From positions 1 through 64,000 of the forward strand of contig JAKCOZ010000649.1 in NCBI GenBank assembly GCA_022605955.1: a stretch of DNA of 64,000 nucleotides, written 5' to 3'. Below, piece by piece: positions 1 through 9,419 of the stretch. The DNA is from Rallus limicola (taxonomy: Eukaryota; Chordata; Aves; Gruiformes; Rallidae). Both the position numbers and the translations under genes were made by a program. Every line of letters starts with the position of its first letter. Position 1 is the stretch's first letter. The notes below the pieces were generated by a model. The model was given only the letters and a program-made list of their open reading frames with translations, made no database searches and was not told the DNA's origin.

Positions 1-198
1 TGCCTTTCAGGCCTAGCTTCTTTACTTTGGGAGCTATTGCTGGACGTTTAGCATGTTTTGAACTGCAGTCTGCTAGGGCCGAGAAAAGCACCGTAGGAGG
101 TTCCAGGCATGTTCCCTCTTTCCAGGCAAAGGAAAAGGCTGAGAGCCAAAGTGACAGGGTCTGCTCGTGTGTCCTGTTAGGAGGTTTCAGACAAGCTA
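1..198 (+). repeat. Reference monomer used for phase
   Basis: This unit serves as the coordinate frame for all other entries. It holds one StuI-type palindrome (aggcct, about 9-14), one PstI site (ctgcag, 63-68) and four CpG sites, in gacgtt, gccgag, caccgt and ctcgtg. The sites that vary most across the array are ctttcagg/ctctcagg near position 6, gagcta/gagtta near 34, ctgcag/ctgaag near 65 and ctaggg/ctaagg near 76. Internal similarity is visible: taggaggttccaggca at 94-109 matches taggaggtttcagaca at 178-193 in 14 of 16 bases. Small hairpins are possible at ggct-gag-agcc (about 138-148) and tcct-gtt-agga (172-182). I see no CENP-B box, poly(A) signal or Pol III promoter in it. Confidence 0.95.
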
Positions 199-2376
199 TG
201 CCTCTCAGGCCTAGCTTCTTTACTTTGGGAGCTATTGCTGGACGTTTAGCATGTTTTGAACTGCAGTCTGCTAGGGCCGAGAAAAGCACCGTAGGAGGTT
301 CCAGGCATGTTCCCTCTTTCCAGGCAAAGGAAAACGCTGAGAGCCAAAGTGACAGGGTCTGCTCGTGTGTCCTGTTAGGAGGTTTCAGACAAGCTATGCC
401 TTTCAGGCCTAGCTTCTTTACTTTGGGAGCTATTGCTGGACGTTTAGCATGTTTTGAACTGCAGTCTGCTAGGGCCGAGAAAAGCACCGTAGGAGGTTCC
501 AGGCATGTTCCCTCTTTCCAGGAAAAGGAAAAGGCTGAGTGCCAAAGTGACAGGGTCTGCTCGTGTGTCCTGTTAGGAGGTTTCAGACAAGCTATGCCTT
601 TCAGGCCTAGCTTCTTTACTTTGGGAGTTATTGCTGGACGTTTAGCATGTTTTGAACTGCAGTCTGCTAGGGCCGAGAAAAGCACCGTAGGAGGTTCCAG
701 GCATGTTCCCTCTTTCCAGGCAAAGGAAAAGGCTGAGAGCCAAAGTGACAGGGTCTGCTCGTGTGTCCTGTTAGGAGGTTTCAGACAAGCTATGCCTTTC
801 AGGCCTAGCTTCTTTACTTTGGGAGTTATTGCTGGACGTTTAGCATGTTTTGAACTGCAGTCTGCTAGGGCCGAGAAAAGCACCGTAGGAGGTTCCAGGC
901 ATGTTCCCTCTTTCCAGGCAAAGGAAAAGGCTGAGAGCCAAAGTGACAGGGTCTGCTCGTGTGTCCTGTTAGGAGGTTTCAGACAAGCTATGCCTTTCAG
1001 GCCTAGCTTCTTTACTTTGGGAGTTATTGCTGGACGTTTAGCATGTTTTGAACTGCAGTCTGCTAGGGCCGAGAAAAGCACCGTAGGAGGTTCCAGGCAT
1101 GTTCCCTCTTTCCAGGCAAAGGAAAAGGCTGAGAGCCAAAGTGACAGGGTCTGCTCGTGTGTCCTGTTAGGAGGTTTCAGACAAGCTATGCCTCTCAGGC
1201 CTAGCTTCTTTACTTTGGGAGCTATTGCTGGACGTTTAGCATGTTTTGAACTGCAGTCTGCTAGGGCCGAGAAAAGCACCGTAGGAGGTTCCAGGCATGT
1301 TCCCTCTTTCCAGGCAAAGGAAAAGGCTGAGAGCCAAAGTGACAGGGTCTGCTCGTGTGTCCTGTTAGGAGGTTTCAGACAAGCTATGCCTTTCAGGCCT
1401 AGCTTCTTTACTTTGGGAGTTATTGCTGGACGTTTAGCATGTTTTGAACTGCAGTCTGCTAGGGCCGAGAAAAGCACCGTAGGAGGTTCCAGGCATGTTC
1501 CCTCTTTCCAGGCAAAGGAAAAGGCTGAGAGCCAAAGTGACAGGGTCTGCTCGTGTGTCCTGTTAGGAGGTTTCAGACAAGCTATGCCTTTCAGGCCTAG
1601 CTTCTTTACTTTGGGAGCTATTGCTGGACGTTTAGCATGTTTTGAACTGCAGTCTGCTAGGGCCGAGAAAAGCACCGTAGGAGGTTCCAGGCATGTTCCC
1701 TCTTTCCAGGCAAAGGAAAAGGCTGAGAGCCAAAGTGACAGGGTCTGCTCGTGTGTCCTGTTAGGAGGTTTCAGACAAGCTATGCCTCTCAGGCCTAGCT
1801 TCTTTACTTTGGGAGCTATTGCTGGACGTTTAGCATGTTTTGAACTGCAGTCTGCTAGGGCCGAGAAAAGCACCGTAGGAGGTTCCAGGCATGTTCCCTC
1901 TTTCCAGGCAAAGGAAAACGCTGAGAGCCAAAGTGACAGGGTCTGCTCGTGTGTCCTGTTAGGAGGTTTCAGACAAGCTATGCCTTTCAGGCCTAGCTTC
2001 TTTACTTTGGGAGCTATTGCTGGACGTTTAGCATGTTTTGAACTGCAGTCTGCTAGGGCCGAGAAAAGCACCGTAGGAGGTTCCAGGCATGTTCCCTCTT
2101 TCCAGGAAAAGGAAAAGGCTGAGTGCCAAAGTGACAGGGTCTGCTCGTGTGTCCTGTTAGGAGGTTTCAGACAAGCTATGCCTTTCAGGCCTAGCTTCTT
2201 TACTTTGGGAGTTATTGCTGGACGTTTAGCATGTTTTGAACTGCAGTCTGCTAGGGCCGAGAAAAGCACCGTAGGAGGTTCCAGGCATGTTCCCTCTTTC
2301 CAGGCAAAGGAAAAGGCTGAGAGCCAAAGTGACAGGGTCTGCTCGTGTGTCCTGTTAGGAGGTTTCAGACAAGCTA
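1..2376 (+). repeat. 4-monomer cassette repeated 8 monomers apart
   Basis: Monomers at 1-792 and 1585-2376 carry the same ordered private variants at a shift of 1,584 bp. The second monomer of each set has ctctcagg and gaaaacgctgag. The third has ccaggaaaagg and gctgagtgcc. The fourth has gagttatt. The intervening monomers (793-1584) are gagtta or gagcta types without these marks. I infer an 8-monomer duplication or an unequal exchange. The following monomers (from 2377) share only single marks with 793-1584, so the period does not continue cleanly. Confidence 0.8.
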
Positions 2377-3564
2377 TGCCTTTCAGGCCTAGCTTCTTTA
2401 CTTTGGGAGTTATTGCTGGACGTTTAGCATGTTTTGAACTGCAGTCTGCTAGGGCCGAGAAAAGCACCGTAGGAGGTTCCAGGCATGTTCCCTCTTTCCA
2501 GGCAAAGGAAAACGCTGAGAGCCAAAGTGACAGGGTCTGCTCGTGTGTCCTGTTAGGAGGTTTCAGACAAGCTATGCCTTTCAGGCCTAGCTTCTTTACT
2601 TTGGGAGCTATTGCTGGACGTTTAGCATGTTTTGAACTGCAGTCTGCTAGGGCCGAGAAAAGCACCGTAGGAGGTTCCAGGCATGTTCCCTCTTTCCAGG
2701 CAAAGGAAAAGGCTAAATGCCAAAGTGACAGGGTCTGCTCGTGTGTCCTGTTAGGAGGTTTCAGACAAGCTATGCCTTTCAGGCCTAGCTTCTTTACTTT
2801 GGGAGTTATTGCTGGACGTTTAGCATGTTTTGAACTGCAGTCTGCTAGGGCCGAGAAAAGCACCGTAGGAGGTTCCAGGCATGTTCCCTCTTTCCAGGCA
2901 AAGGAAAAGGCTGAGAGCCAAAGTGACAGGGTCTGCTCGTGTGTCCTGTTAGGAGGTTTCAGACAAGCTATGCCTCTCAGGCCTAGCTTCTTTACTTTGG
3001 GAGCTATTGCTGGACGTTTAGCATGTTTTGAACTGCAGTCTGCTAGGGCCGAGAAAAGCACCGTAGGAGGTTCCAGGCATGTTCCCTCTTTCCAGGCAAA
3101 GGAAAAGGCTGAGAGCCAAAGTGACAGGGTCTGCTCGTGTGTCCTGTTAGGAGGTTTCAGACAAGCTATGCCTTTCAGGCCTAGCTTCTTTACTTTGGGA
3201 GCTATTGCTGGACGTTTAGCATGTTTTGAACTGCAGTCTGCTAGGGCCGAGAAAAGCACCGTAGGAGGTTCCAGGCATGTTCCCTCTTTCCAGGCAAAGG
3301 AAAAGGCTGAGAGCCAAAGTGACAGGGTCTGCTCGTGTGTCCTGTTAGGAGGTTTCAGACAAGCTATGCCTCTCAGGCCTAGCTTCTTTACTTTGGGAGC
3401 TATTGCTGGACGTTTAGCATGTTTTGAACTGCAGTCTGCTAGGGCCGAGAAAAGCACCGTAGGAGGTTCCAGGCATGTTCCCTCTTTCCAGGCAAAGGAA
3501 AAGGCTGAGAGCCAAAGTGACAGGGTCTGCTCGTGTGTCCTGTTAGGAGGTTTCAGACAAGCTA
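2377..3564 (+). repeat. Satellite monomers, no clean higher-order period
   Basis: Six full-length monomers. The first (2377) has gaaaacgctgag and the second has the private aaggctaaatgcc. The rest alternate between ctttcagg/gagtta or gagcta and ctctcagg/gagcta forms. The alternation of ctctcagg and ctttcagg monomers leads up to the truncated unit at 3565 and is seen again before the second truncated unit at 5701. Confidence 0.85.
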
Positions 3565-3719
3565 TGCCTTTCAGGCCTAGCTTCTTTACTTTGGGAGCTA
3601 TTGCTGGACGTTTAGCATGTTTTGAACAGCAGTCTGCTAGGGCCGAGAAAAGCACCGTAGGAGGTTCCAGGCATGTTCCCTCTGCTCGTGTGTCCTGTTA
3701 GGAGGTTTCAGACAAGCTA
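3565..3719 (+). repeat. Truncated 155-bp monomer with 43-bp internal deletion
   Basis: After gcatgttccctct the sequence jumps straight to gctcgtgtgtcc. The deletion removes 43 bp that normally run from ttccaggcaaagg to gacagggtct. A TCT trinucleotide stands at both ends of the missing segment, so the junction is consistent with microhomology-mediated loss or replication slippage. This copy also has the private gaacagcag in place of gaactgcag, which destroys the PstI site. The same deletion recurs at 5701-5855. Confidence 0.95.
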
Positions 3720-5700
3720 TGCCTTTCAGGCCTAGCTTCTTTACTTTGGGAGTTATTGCTGGACGTTTAGCATGTTTTGAACTGCAGTCTGCTAGGGCCG
3801 AGAAAAGCACCGTAGGAGGTTCCAGGCATGTTCCCTCTTTCCAGGCAAAGGAAAAGGCTGAGAGCCAAAGTGACAGGGTCTGCTCGTGTGTCCTGTTAGG
3901 AGGTTTCAGACAAGCTATGCCTTTCAGGCCTAGCTTCTTTACTTTGGGAGTTATTGCTGGACGTTTAGCATGTTTTGAACTGCAGTCTGCTAGGGCCGAG
4001 AAAAGCACCGTAGGAGGTTCCAGGCATGTTCCCTCTTTCCAGGCAAAGGAAAAGGCTGAGAGCCAAAGTGACAGGGTCTGCTCGTGTGTCCCTGTTAGGA
4101 GGTTTCAGACAAGCTATGCCTCTCAGGCCTAGCTTCTTTACTTTGGGAGCTATTGCTGGACGTTTAGCATGTTTTGAACTGCAGTCTGCTAGGGCCGAGA
4201 AAAGCACCGTAGGAGGTACCAGGCATGTTCCCTCTTTCCAGGCAAAGGAAAAGGCTGAGAGCCAAAGTGACAGGGTCTGCTCGTGTGTCCTGTTAGGAGG
4301 TTTCAGACAAGCTATGCCTTTCAGGCCTAGCTTCTTTACTTTGGGAGTTATTGCTGGACGTTTAGCATGTTTTGAACTGCAGTCTGCTAGGGCCGAGAAA
4401 AGCACCGTAGGAGGTTCCAGGCATGTTCCCTCTTTCCAGGCAAAGGAAAAGGCTGAGAGCCAAAGTGACAGGGTCTGCTCGTGTGTCCTGTTAGGAGGTT
4501 TCAGACAAGCTATGCCTTTCAGGCCTAGCTTCTTTACTTTGGGAGCTATTGCTGGACGTTTAGCATGTTTTGAACTGCAGTCTGCTAGGGCCGAGAAAAG
4601 CACCGTAGGAGGTTCCAGGCATGTTCCCTCTTTCCAGGCAAAGGAAAAGGCTGAGAGCCAAAGTGACAGGGTCTGCTCGTGTGTCCTGTTAGGAGGTTTC
4701 AGACAAGCTATGCCTATCAGGCCTAGCTTCTTTACTTTGGGAGCTATTGCTGGACGTTTAGCATGTTTTGAACTGCAGTCTGCTAGGGCCGAGAAAAGCA
4801 GCGTAGGAGGTTCCAGGCATGTTCCCTCTTTCCAGGCAAAGGAAAAGGCTGAGAGCCAAAGTGACAGGGTCTGCTCGTGTGTCCTGTTAGGAGGTTTCAG
4901 ACAAGCTATGCCTTTCAGGCCTAGCTTCTTTACTTTGGGAGCTATTGCTGGACGTTTAGCATGTTTTGAACTGCAGTCTGCTAGGGCCGAGAAAAGCACC
5001 GTAGGAGGTTCCAGGCATGTTCCCTCTTTCCAGGCAAAGGAAAAGGCTGAGAGCCAAAGTGACAGGGTCTGCTCGTGTGTCCTGTTAGGAGGTTTCAGAC
5101 AAGCTATGCCTCTCAGGCCTAGCTTCTTTACTTTGGGAGCTATTGCTGGACGTTTAGCATGTTTTGAACTGCAGTCTGCTAGGGCCGAGAAAAGCACCGT
5201 AGGAGGTTCCAGGCATGTTCCCTCTTTCCAGGCAAAGGAAAAGGCTGAGAGCCAAAGTGACAGGGTCTGCTCGTGTGTCCTGTTAGGAGGTTTCAGACAA
5301 GCTATGCCTTTCAGGCCTAGCTTCTTTACTTTGGGAGCTATTGCTGGACGTTTAGCATGTTTTGAACTGCAGTCTGCTAGGGCCGAGAAAAGCACCGTAG
5401 GAGGTTCCAGGCATGTTCCCTCTTTCCAGGCAAAGGAAAAGGCTGAGAGCCAAAGTGACAGGGTCTGCTCGTGTGTCCTGTTAGGAGGTTTCAGACAAGC
5501 TATGCCTCTCAGGCCTAGCTTCTTTACTTTGGGAGCTATTGCTGGACGTTTAGCATGTTTTGAACTGCAGTCTGCTAGGGCCGAGAAAAGCACCGTAGGA
5601 GGTTCCAGGCATGTTCCCTCTTTCCAGGCAAAGGAAAAGGCTGAGAGCCAAAGTGACAGGGTCTGCTCGTGTGTCCTGTTAGGAGGTTTCAGACAAGCTA
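3720..5700 (+). repeat. Ten monomers between the two truncated units
   Basis: Monomers here include one with a single extra C near 4090 (gtgtccctgtt), which makes it 199 bp. Others have private changes: ggtaccagg near 4216, cctatcagg near 4714 and agcagcgtagg near 4798. From about 4.9 kb ctctcagg and ctttcagg monomers alternate. The distance between the ends of the two truncated monomers is 2,136 bp, that is 11 monomers minus 43 plus 1. Confidence 0.85.
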
Positions 5701-5855
5701 TGCCTTTCAGGCCTAGCTTCTTTACTTTGGGAGCTATTGCTGGACGTTTAGCATGTTTTGAACTGCAGTCTGCTAGGGCCGAGAAAAGCACCGTAGGAGG
5801 TTCCAGGCATGTTCCCTCTGCTCGTGTGTCCTGTTAGGAGGTTTCAGACAAGCTA
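5701..5855 (+). repeat. Second 155-bp monomer with the identical 43-bp deletion
   Basis: The junction ccctctgctcg is base-for-base the same as at 3683-3689. This copy keeps the PstI site lost in the first one. The local context is also alike: alternating ctctcagg and ctttcagg monomers upstream and two gagtta monomers downstream. One deletion spread by duplication is therefore more likely than two independent events, although the short TCT homology would allow recurrence. Confidence 0.95.
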
Positions 5856-6845
5856 TGCCTTTCAGGCCTAGCTTCTTTACTTTGGGAGTTATTGCTGGAC
5901 GTTTAGCATGTTTTGAACTGCAGTCTGCTAGGGCCGAGAAAAGCACCGTAGGAGGTTCCAGGCATGTTCCCTCTTTCCAGGCAAAGGAAAAGGCTGAGAG
6001 CCAAAGTGACAGGGTCTGCTCGTGTGTCCTGTTAGGAGGTTTCAGACAAGCTATGCCTTTCAGGCCTAGCTTCTTTACTTTGGGAGTTATTGCTGGACGT
6101 TTAGCATGTTTTGAACTGCAGTCTGCTAGGGCCGAGAAAAGCACCGTAGGAGGTTCCAGGCATGTTCCCTCTTTCCAGGCAAAGGAAAAGGCTGAGAGCC
6201 AAAGTGACAGGGTCTGCTCGTGTGTCCTGTTAGGAGGTTTCAGACAAGCTATGCCTTTCAGGCCTAGCTTCTTTACTTTGGGAGCTATTGCTGGACGTTT
6301 AGCATGTTTTGAACTGCAGTCTGCTAGGGCCGAGAAAAGCACCGTAGGAGGTTCCAGGCATGTTCCCTCTTTCCAGGCAAAGGAAAAGGCTGAGAGCCAA
6401 AGTGACAGGGTCTGCTCGTGTGTCCTGTTAGGAGGTTTCAGACAAGCTATGCCTTTCAGGCCTAGCTTCTTTACTTTGGGAGCTATTGCTGGACGTTTAG
6501 CATGTTTTGAACTGCAGTCTGCTAGGGCCGAGAAAAGCACCGTAGGAGGTTCCAGGCATGTTCCCTCTTTCCAGGCAAAGGAAAAGGCTGAGAGCCAAAG
6601 TGACAGGGTCTGCTCGTGTGTCCTGTTAGGAGGTTTCAGACAAGCTATGCCTTTCAGGCCTAGCTTCTTTACTTTGGGAGCTATTGCTGGACGTTTAGCA
6701 TGTTTTGAACTGCAGTCTGCTAGGGCCGAGAAAAGTACCGTAGGAGGTTCCAGGCATGTTCCCTCTTTCCAGGCAAAGGAAAAGGCTGAGAGCCAAAGTG
6801 ACAGGGTCTGCTCGTGTGTCCTGTTAGGAGGTTTCAGACAAGCTA
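5856..6845 (+). repeat. Five satellite monomers without special marks
   Basis: Two gagtta monomers are followed by three gagcta monomers, all 198 bp. The last has agtaccgt in place of agcaccgt near 6735. They separate the truncated unit from the 6-monomer tandem that begins at 6846. Confidence 0.85.
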
Positions 6846-9221
6846 TGCCTTTCAGGCCTAGCTTCTTTACTTTGGGAGTTATTGCTGGACGTTTAGCATG
6901 TTTTGAACTGCAGTCTGCTAGGGCTGAGAAAAGCACCGTAGGAGGTTCCAGGCATGTTCCCTCTTTCCAGGCAAAGGAAAAGGCTGAGAGCCAAAGTGAC
7001 AGGGTCTGCTCGTGTGTCCTGTTAGGAGGTTTCAGACAAGCTATGCCTTTCAGGCCTAGCTTCTTTACTTTGGGAGCTATTGCTGGACGTTTAGCATGTT
7101 TTGAACTGCAGTCTGCTAAGGCCGAGAAAAGCACCGTAGGAGGTTCCAGGCATGTTCCCTCTTTCCAGGCAAAGGAAAAGTCTGAGAGCCAAAGTGACAG
7201 GGTCTGCTCGTGTGTCCTGTTAGGAGGTTTCAGACAAGCTATGCCTTTCAGGCCTAGCTTCTTTACTTTGGGAGTTATTGCTGGACGTTTAGCATGTTTT
7301 GAACTGAAGTCTGCTAGGGCCGAGAAAAGCACCGTAGGAGGTTCCAGGCATGTTCCCTCTTTCCAGGCAAAGGAAAAGGCTGAGAGCCAAAGTGACAGGG
7401 TCTGCTCGTGTGTCCTGTTAGGAGGTTTCAGACAAGCTATGCCTTTCAGGCCTCGCTTCTTTACTTTGGGAGTTATTGCTGGACGTTTAGCATGTTTTGA
7501 ACTGCAGTCTGCTAGGGCCGAGAAAAGCACCGTAGGAGGTTCCAGGCATGTTCCCTCTTTCCAGGCAAAGGAAAAGGCTGAGAGCCAAAGTGACAGGGTC
7601 TGCTCGTGTGTCCTGTTAGGAGGTTTCAGACAAGCTATGCCTTTCAGGCCTAGCTTCTTTACTTTGGGAGTTATTGCTGGACGTTTAGCATGTTTTGAAC
7701 TGCAGTCTGCTAGGGCCGAGAAAAGCACCGTAGGAGGTTCCAGGCATGTTCCCTCTTTCCAGGCAAAGGAAAAGGCTGAGAGCCAAAGTGACAGGATCTG
7801 CTCGTGTGTCCTGTTAGGAGGTTTCAGACAAGCTATGCCTCTCAGGCCTAGCTTCTTTACTTTGGGAGCTATTGCTGGACGTTTAGCATGTTTTGAACTG
7901 CAGTCTGCTAGGGCCGAGAAAAGCACCGTAGGAGGTTCCAGGCATGTTCCCTCTTTCCAGGCAAAGGAAAAGGCTGAGAGCCAAAGTGACAGGGTCTGCT
8001 CGTGTGTCCTGTTAGGAGGTTTCAGACAAGCTATGCCTTTCAGGCCTAGCTTCTTTACTTTGGGAGTTATTGCTGGACGTTTAGCATGTTTTGAACTGCA
8101 GTCTGCTAGGGCTGAGAAAAGCACCGTAGGAGGTTCCAGGCATGTTCCCTCTTTCCAGGCAAAGGAAAAGGCTGAGAGCCAAAGTGACAGGGTCTGCTCG
8201 TGTGTCCTGTTAGGAGGTTTCAGACAAGCTATGCCTTTCAGGCCTAGCTTCTTTACTTTGGGAGCTATTGCTGGACGTTTAGCATGTTTTGAACTGCAGT
8301 CTGCTAAGGCCGAGAAAAGCACCGTAGGAGGTTCCAGGCATGTTCCCTCTTTCCAGGCAAAGGAAAAGGCTGAGAGCCAAAGTGACAGGGTCTGCTCGTG
8401 TGTCCTGTTAGGAGGTTTCAGACAAGCTATGCCTTTCAGGCCTAGCTTCTTTACTTTGGGAGTTATTGCTGGACGTTTAGCATGTTTTGAACTGAAGTCT
8501 GCTAGGGCCGAGAAAAGCACCGTAGGAGGTTCCAGGCATGTTCCCTCTTTCCAGGCAAAGGAAAAGGCTGAGAGCCAAAGTGACAGGGTCTGCTCGTGTG
8601 TCCTGTTAGGAGGTTTCAGACAAGCTATGCCTTTCAGGCCTCGCTTCTTTACTTTGGGAGTTATTGCTGGACGTTTAGCATGTTTTGAACTGCAGTCTGC
8701 TAGGGCCGAGAAAAGCACCGTAGGAGGTTCCAGGCATGTTCCCTCTTTCCAGGCAAAGGAAAAGGCTGAGAGCCAAAGTGACAGGGTCTGCTCGTGTGTC
8801 CTGTTAGGAGGTTTCAGACAAGCTATGCCTTTCAGGCCTAGCTTCTTTACTTTGGGAGTTATTGCTGGACGTTTAGCATGTTTTGAACTGCAGTCTGCTA
8901 GGGCCGAGAAAAGCACCATAGGAGGTTCCAGGCATGTTCCCTCTTTCCAGGCAAAGGAAAAGGCTGAGAGCCAAAGTGACAGGATCTGCTCGTGTGTCCT
9001 GTTAGGAGGTTTCAGACAAGCTATGCCTCTCAGGCCTAGCTTCTTTACTTTGGGAGCTATTGCTGGACGTTTAGCATGTTTTGAACTGCAGTCTGCTAGG
9101 GCCGAGAAAAGCACCGTAGGAGGTTCCAGGCATGTTCCCTCTTTCCAGGCAAAGGAAAAGGCTGAGAGCCAAAGTGACAGGGTCTGCTCGTGTGTCCTGT
9201 TAGGAGGTTTCAGACAAGCTA
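6846..9221 (+). repeat. 6-monomer higher-order unit, two tandem copies (1,188 bp each)
   Basis: The copies are 6846-8033 and 8034-9221. The ordered marks are the same in both: gggctgag with gagtta; gctaaggcc; gaactgaag; cctcgcttc; gacaggatctgc; and ctctcagg with gagcta. Private differences exist. Copy 1 has gaaaagtctgag near 7180, and copy 2 has caccatagg near 8919, a CpG lost by a G-to-A change. The clear order makes this a genuine higher-order repeat that predates those two changes. Confidence 0.93.
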
Positions 9222-9419
9222 TGCCTTTCAGGCCTAGCTTCTTTACTTTGGGAGCTATTGCTGGACGTTTAGCATGTTTTGAACTGCAGTCTGCTAGGGC
9301 CGAGAAAAGCACCGTAGGAGGTTCCAGGCATGTTCCCTCTTTCCAGGCAAAGGAAAAGGCTGAGAGCCAAAGTGACAGGGTCTGCTCGTGTGTCCTGTTA
9401 GGAGGTTTCAGACAAGCTA

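Noticed and set aside
100..109. Pol III B-box-like ggttccaggc (tRNA or SINE origin)
   Set aside because: It has C where the B box needs a purine, and there is no A box at a fitting distance upstream, so a tRNA-derived origin is not supported.
94..112. Shine-Dalgarno-like aggagg eight bases before an ATG, once per monomer
   Set aside because: It leads only to a 23-codon frame ending at ctgtTAG and recurs in every monomer. The context is eukaryotic satellite, so the match is coincidental.
137..182. Hairpins at ggct-gag-agcc and tcct-gtt-agga as possible RNA or terminator elements
   Set aside because: Stems are only 4 bp with 3-base loops, and no U-tract follows. Such short inverted repeats are expected by chance.
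1..198. CENP-B box
   Set aside because: No ttcg core with the required cggg spacing occurs on either strand of the monomer. The only cgaa, in the caacgaagg variants at 35.4 and 41.0 kb, lacks the rest of the box.
3683..5819. Truncated monomers as mobile-element insertion or excision scars
   Set aside because: No foreign sequence or target-site duplication is present. The junction is a simple deletion at a 3-bp homology.
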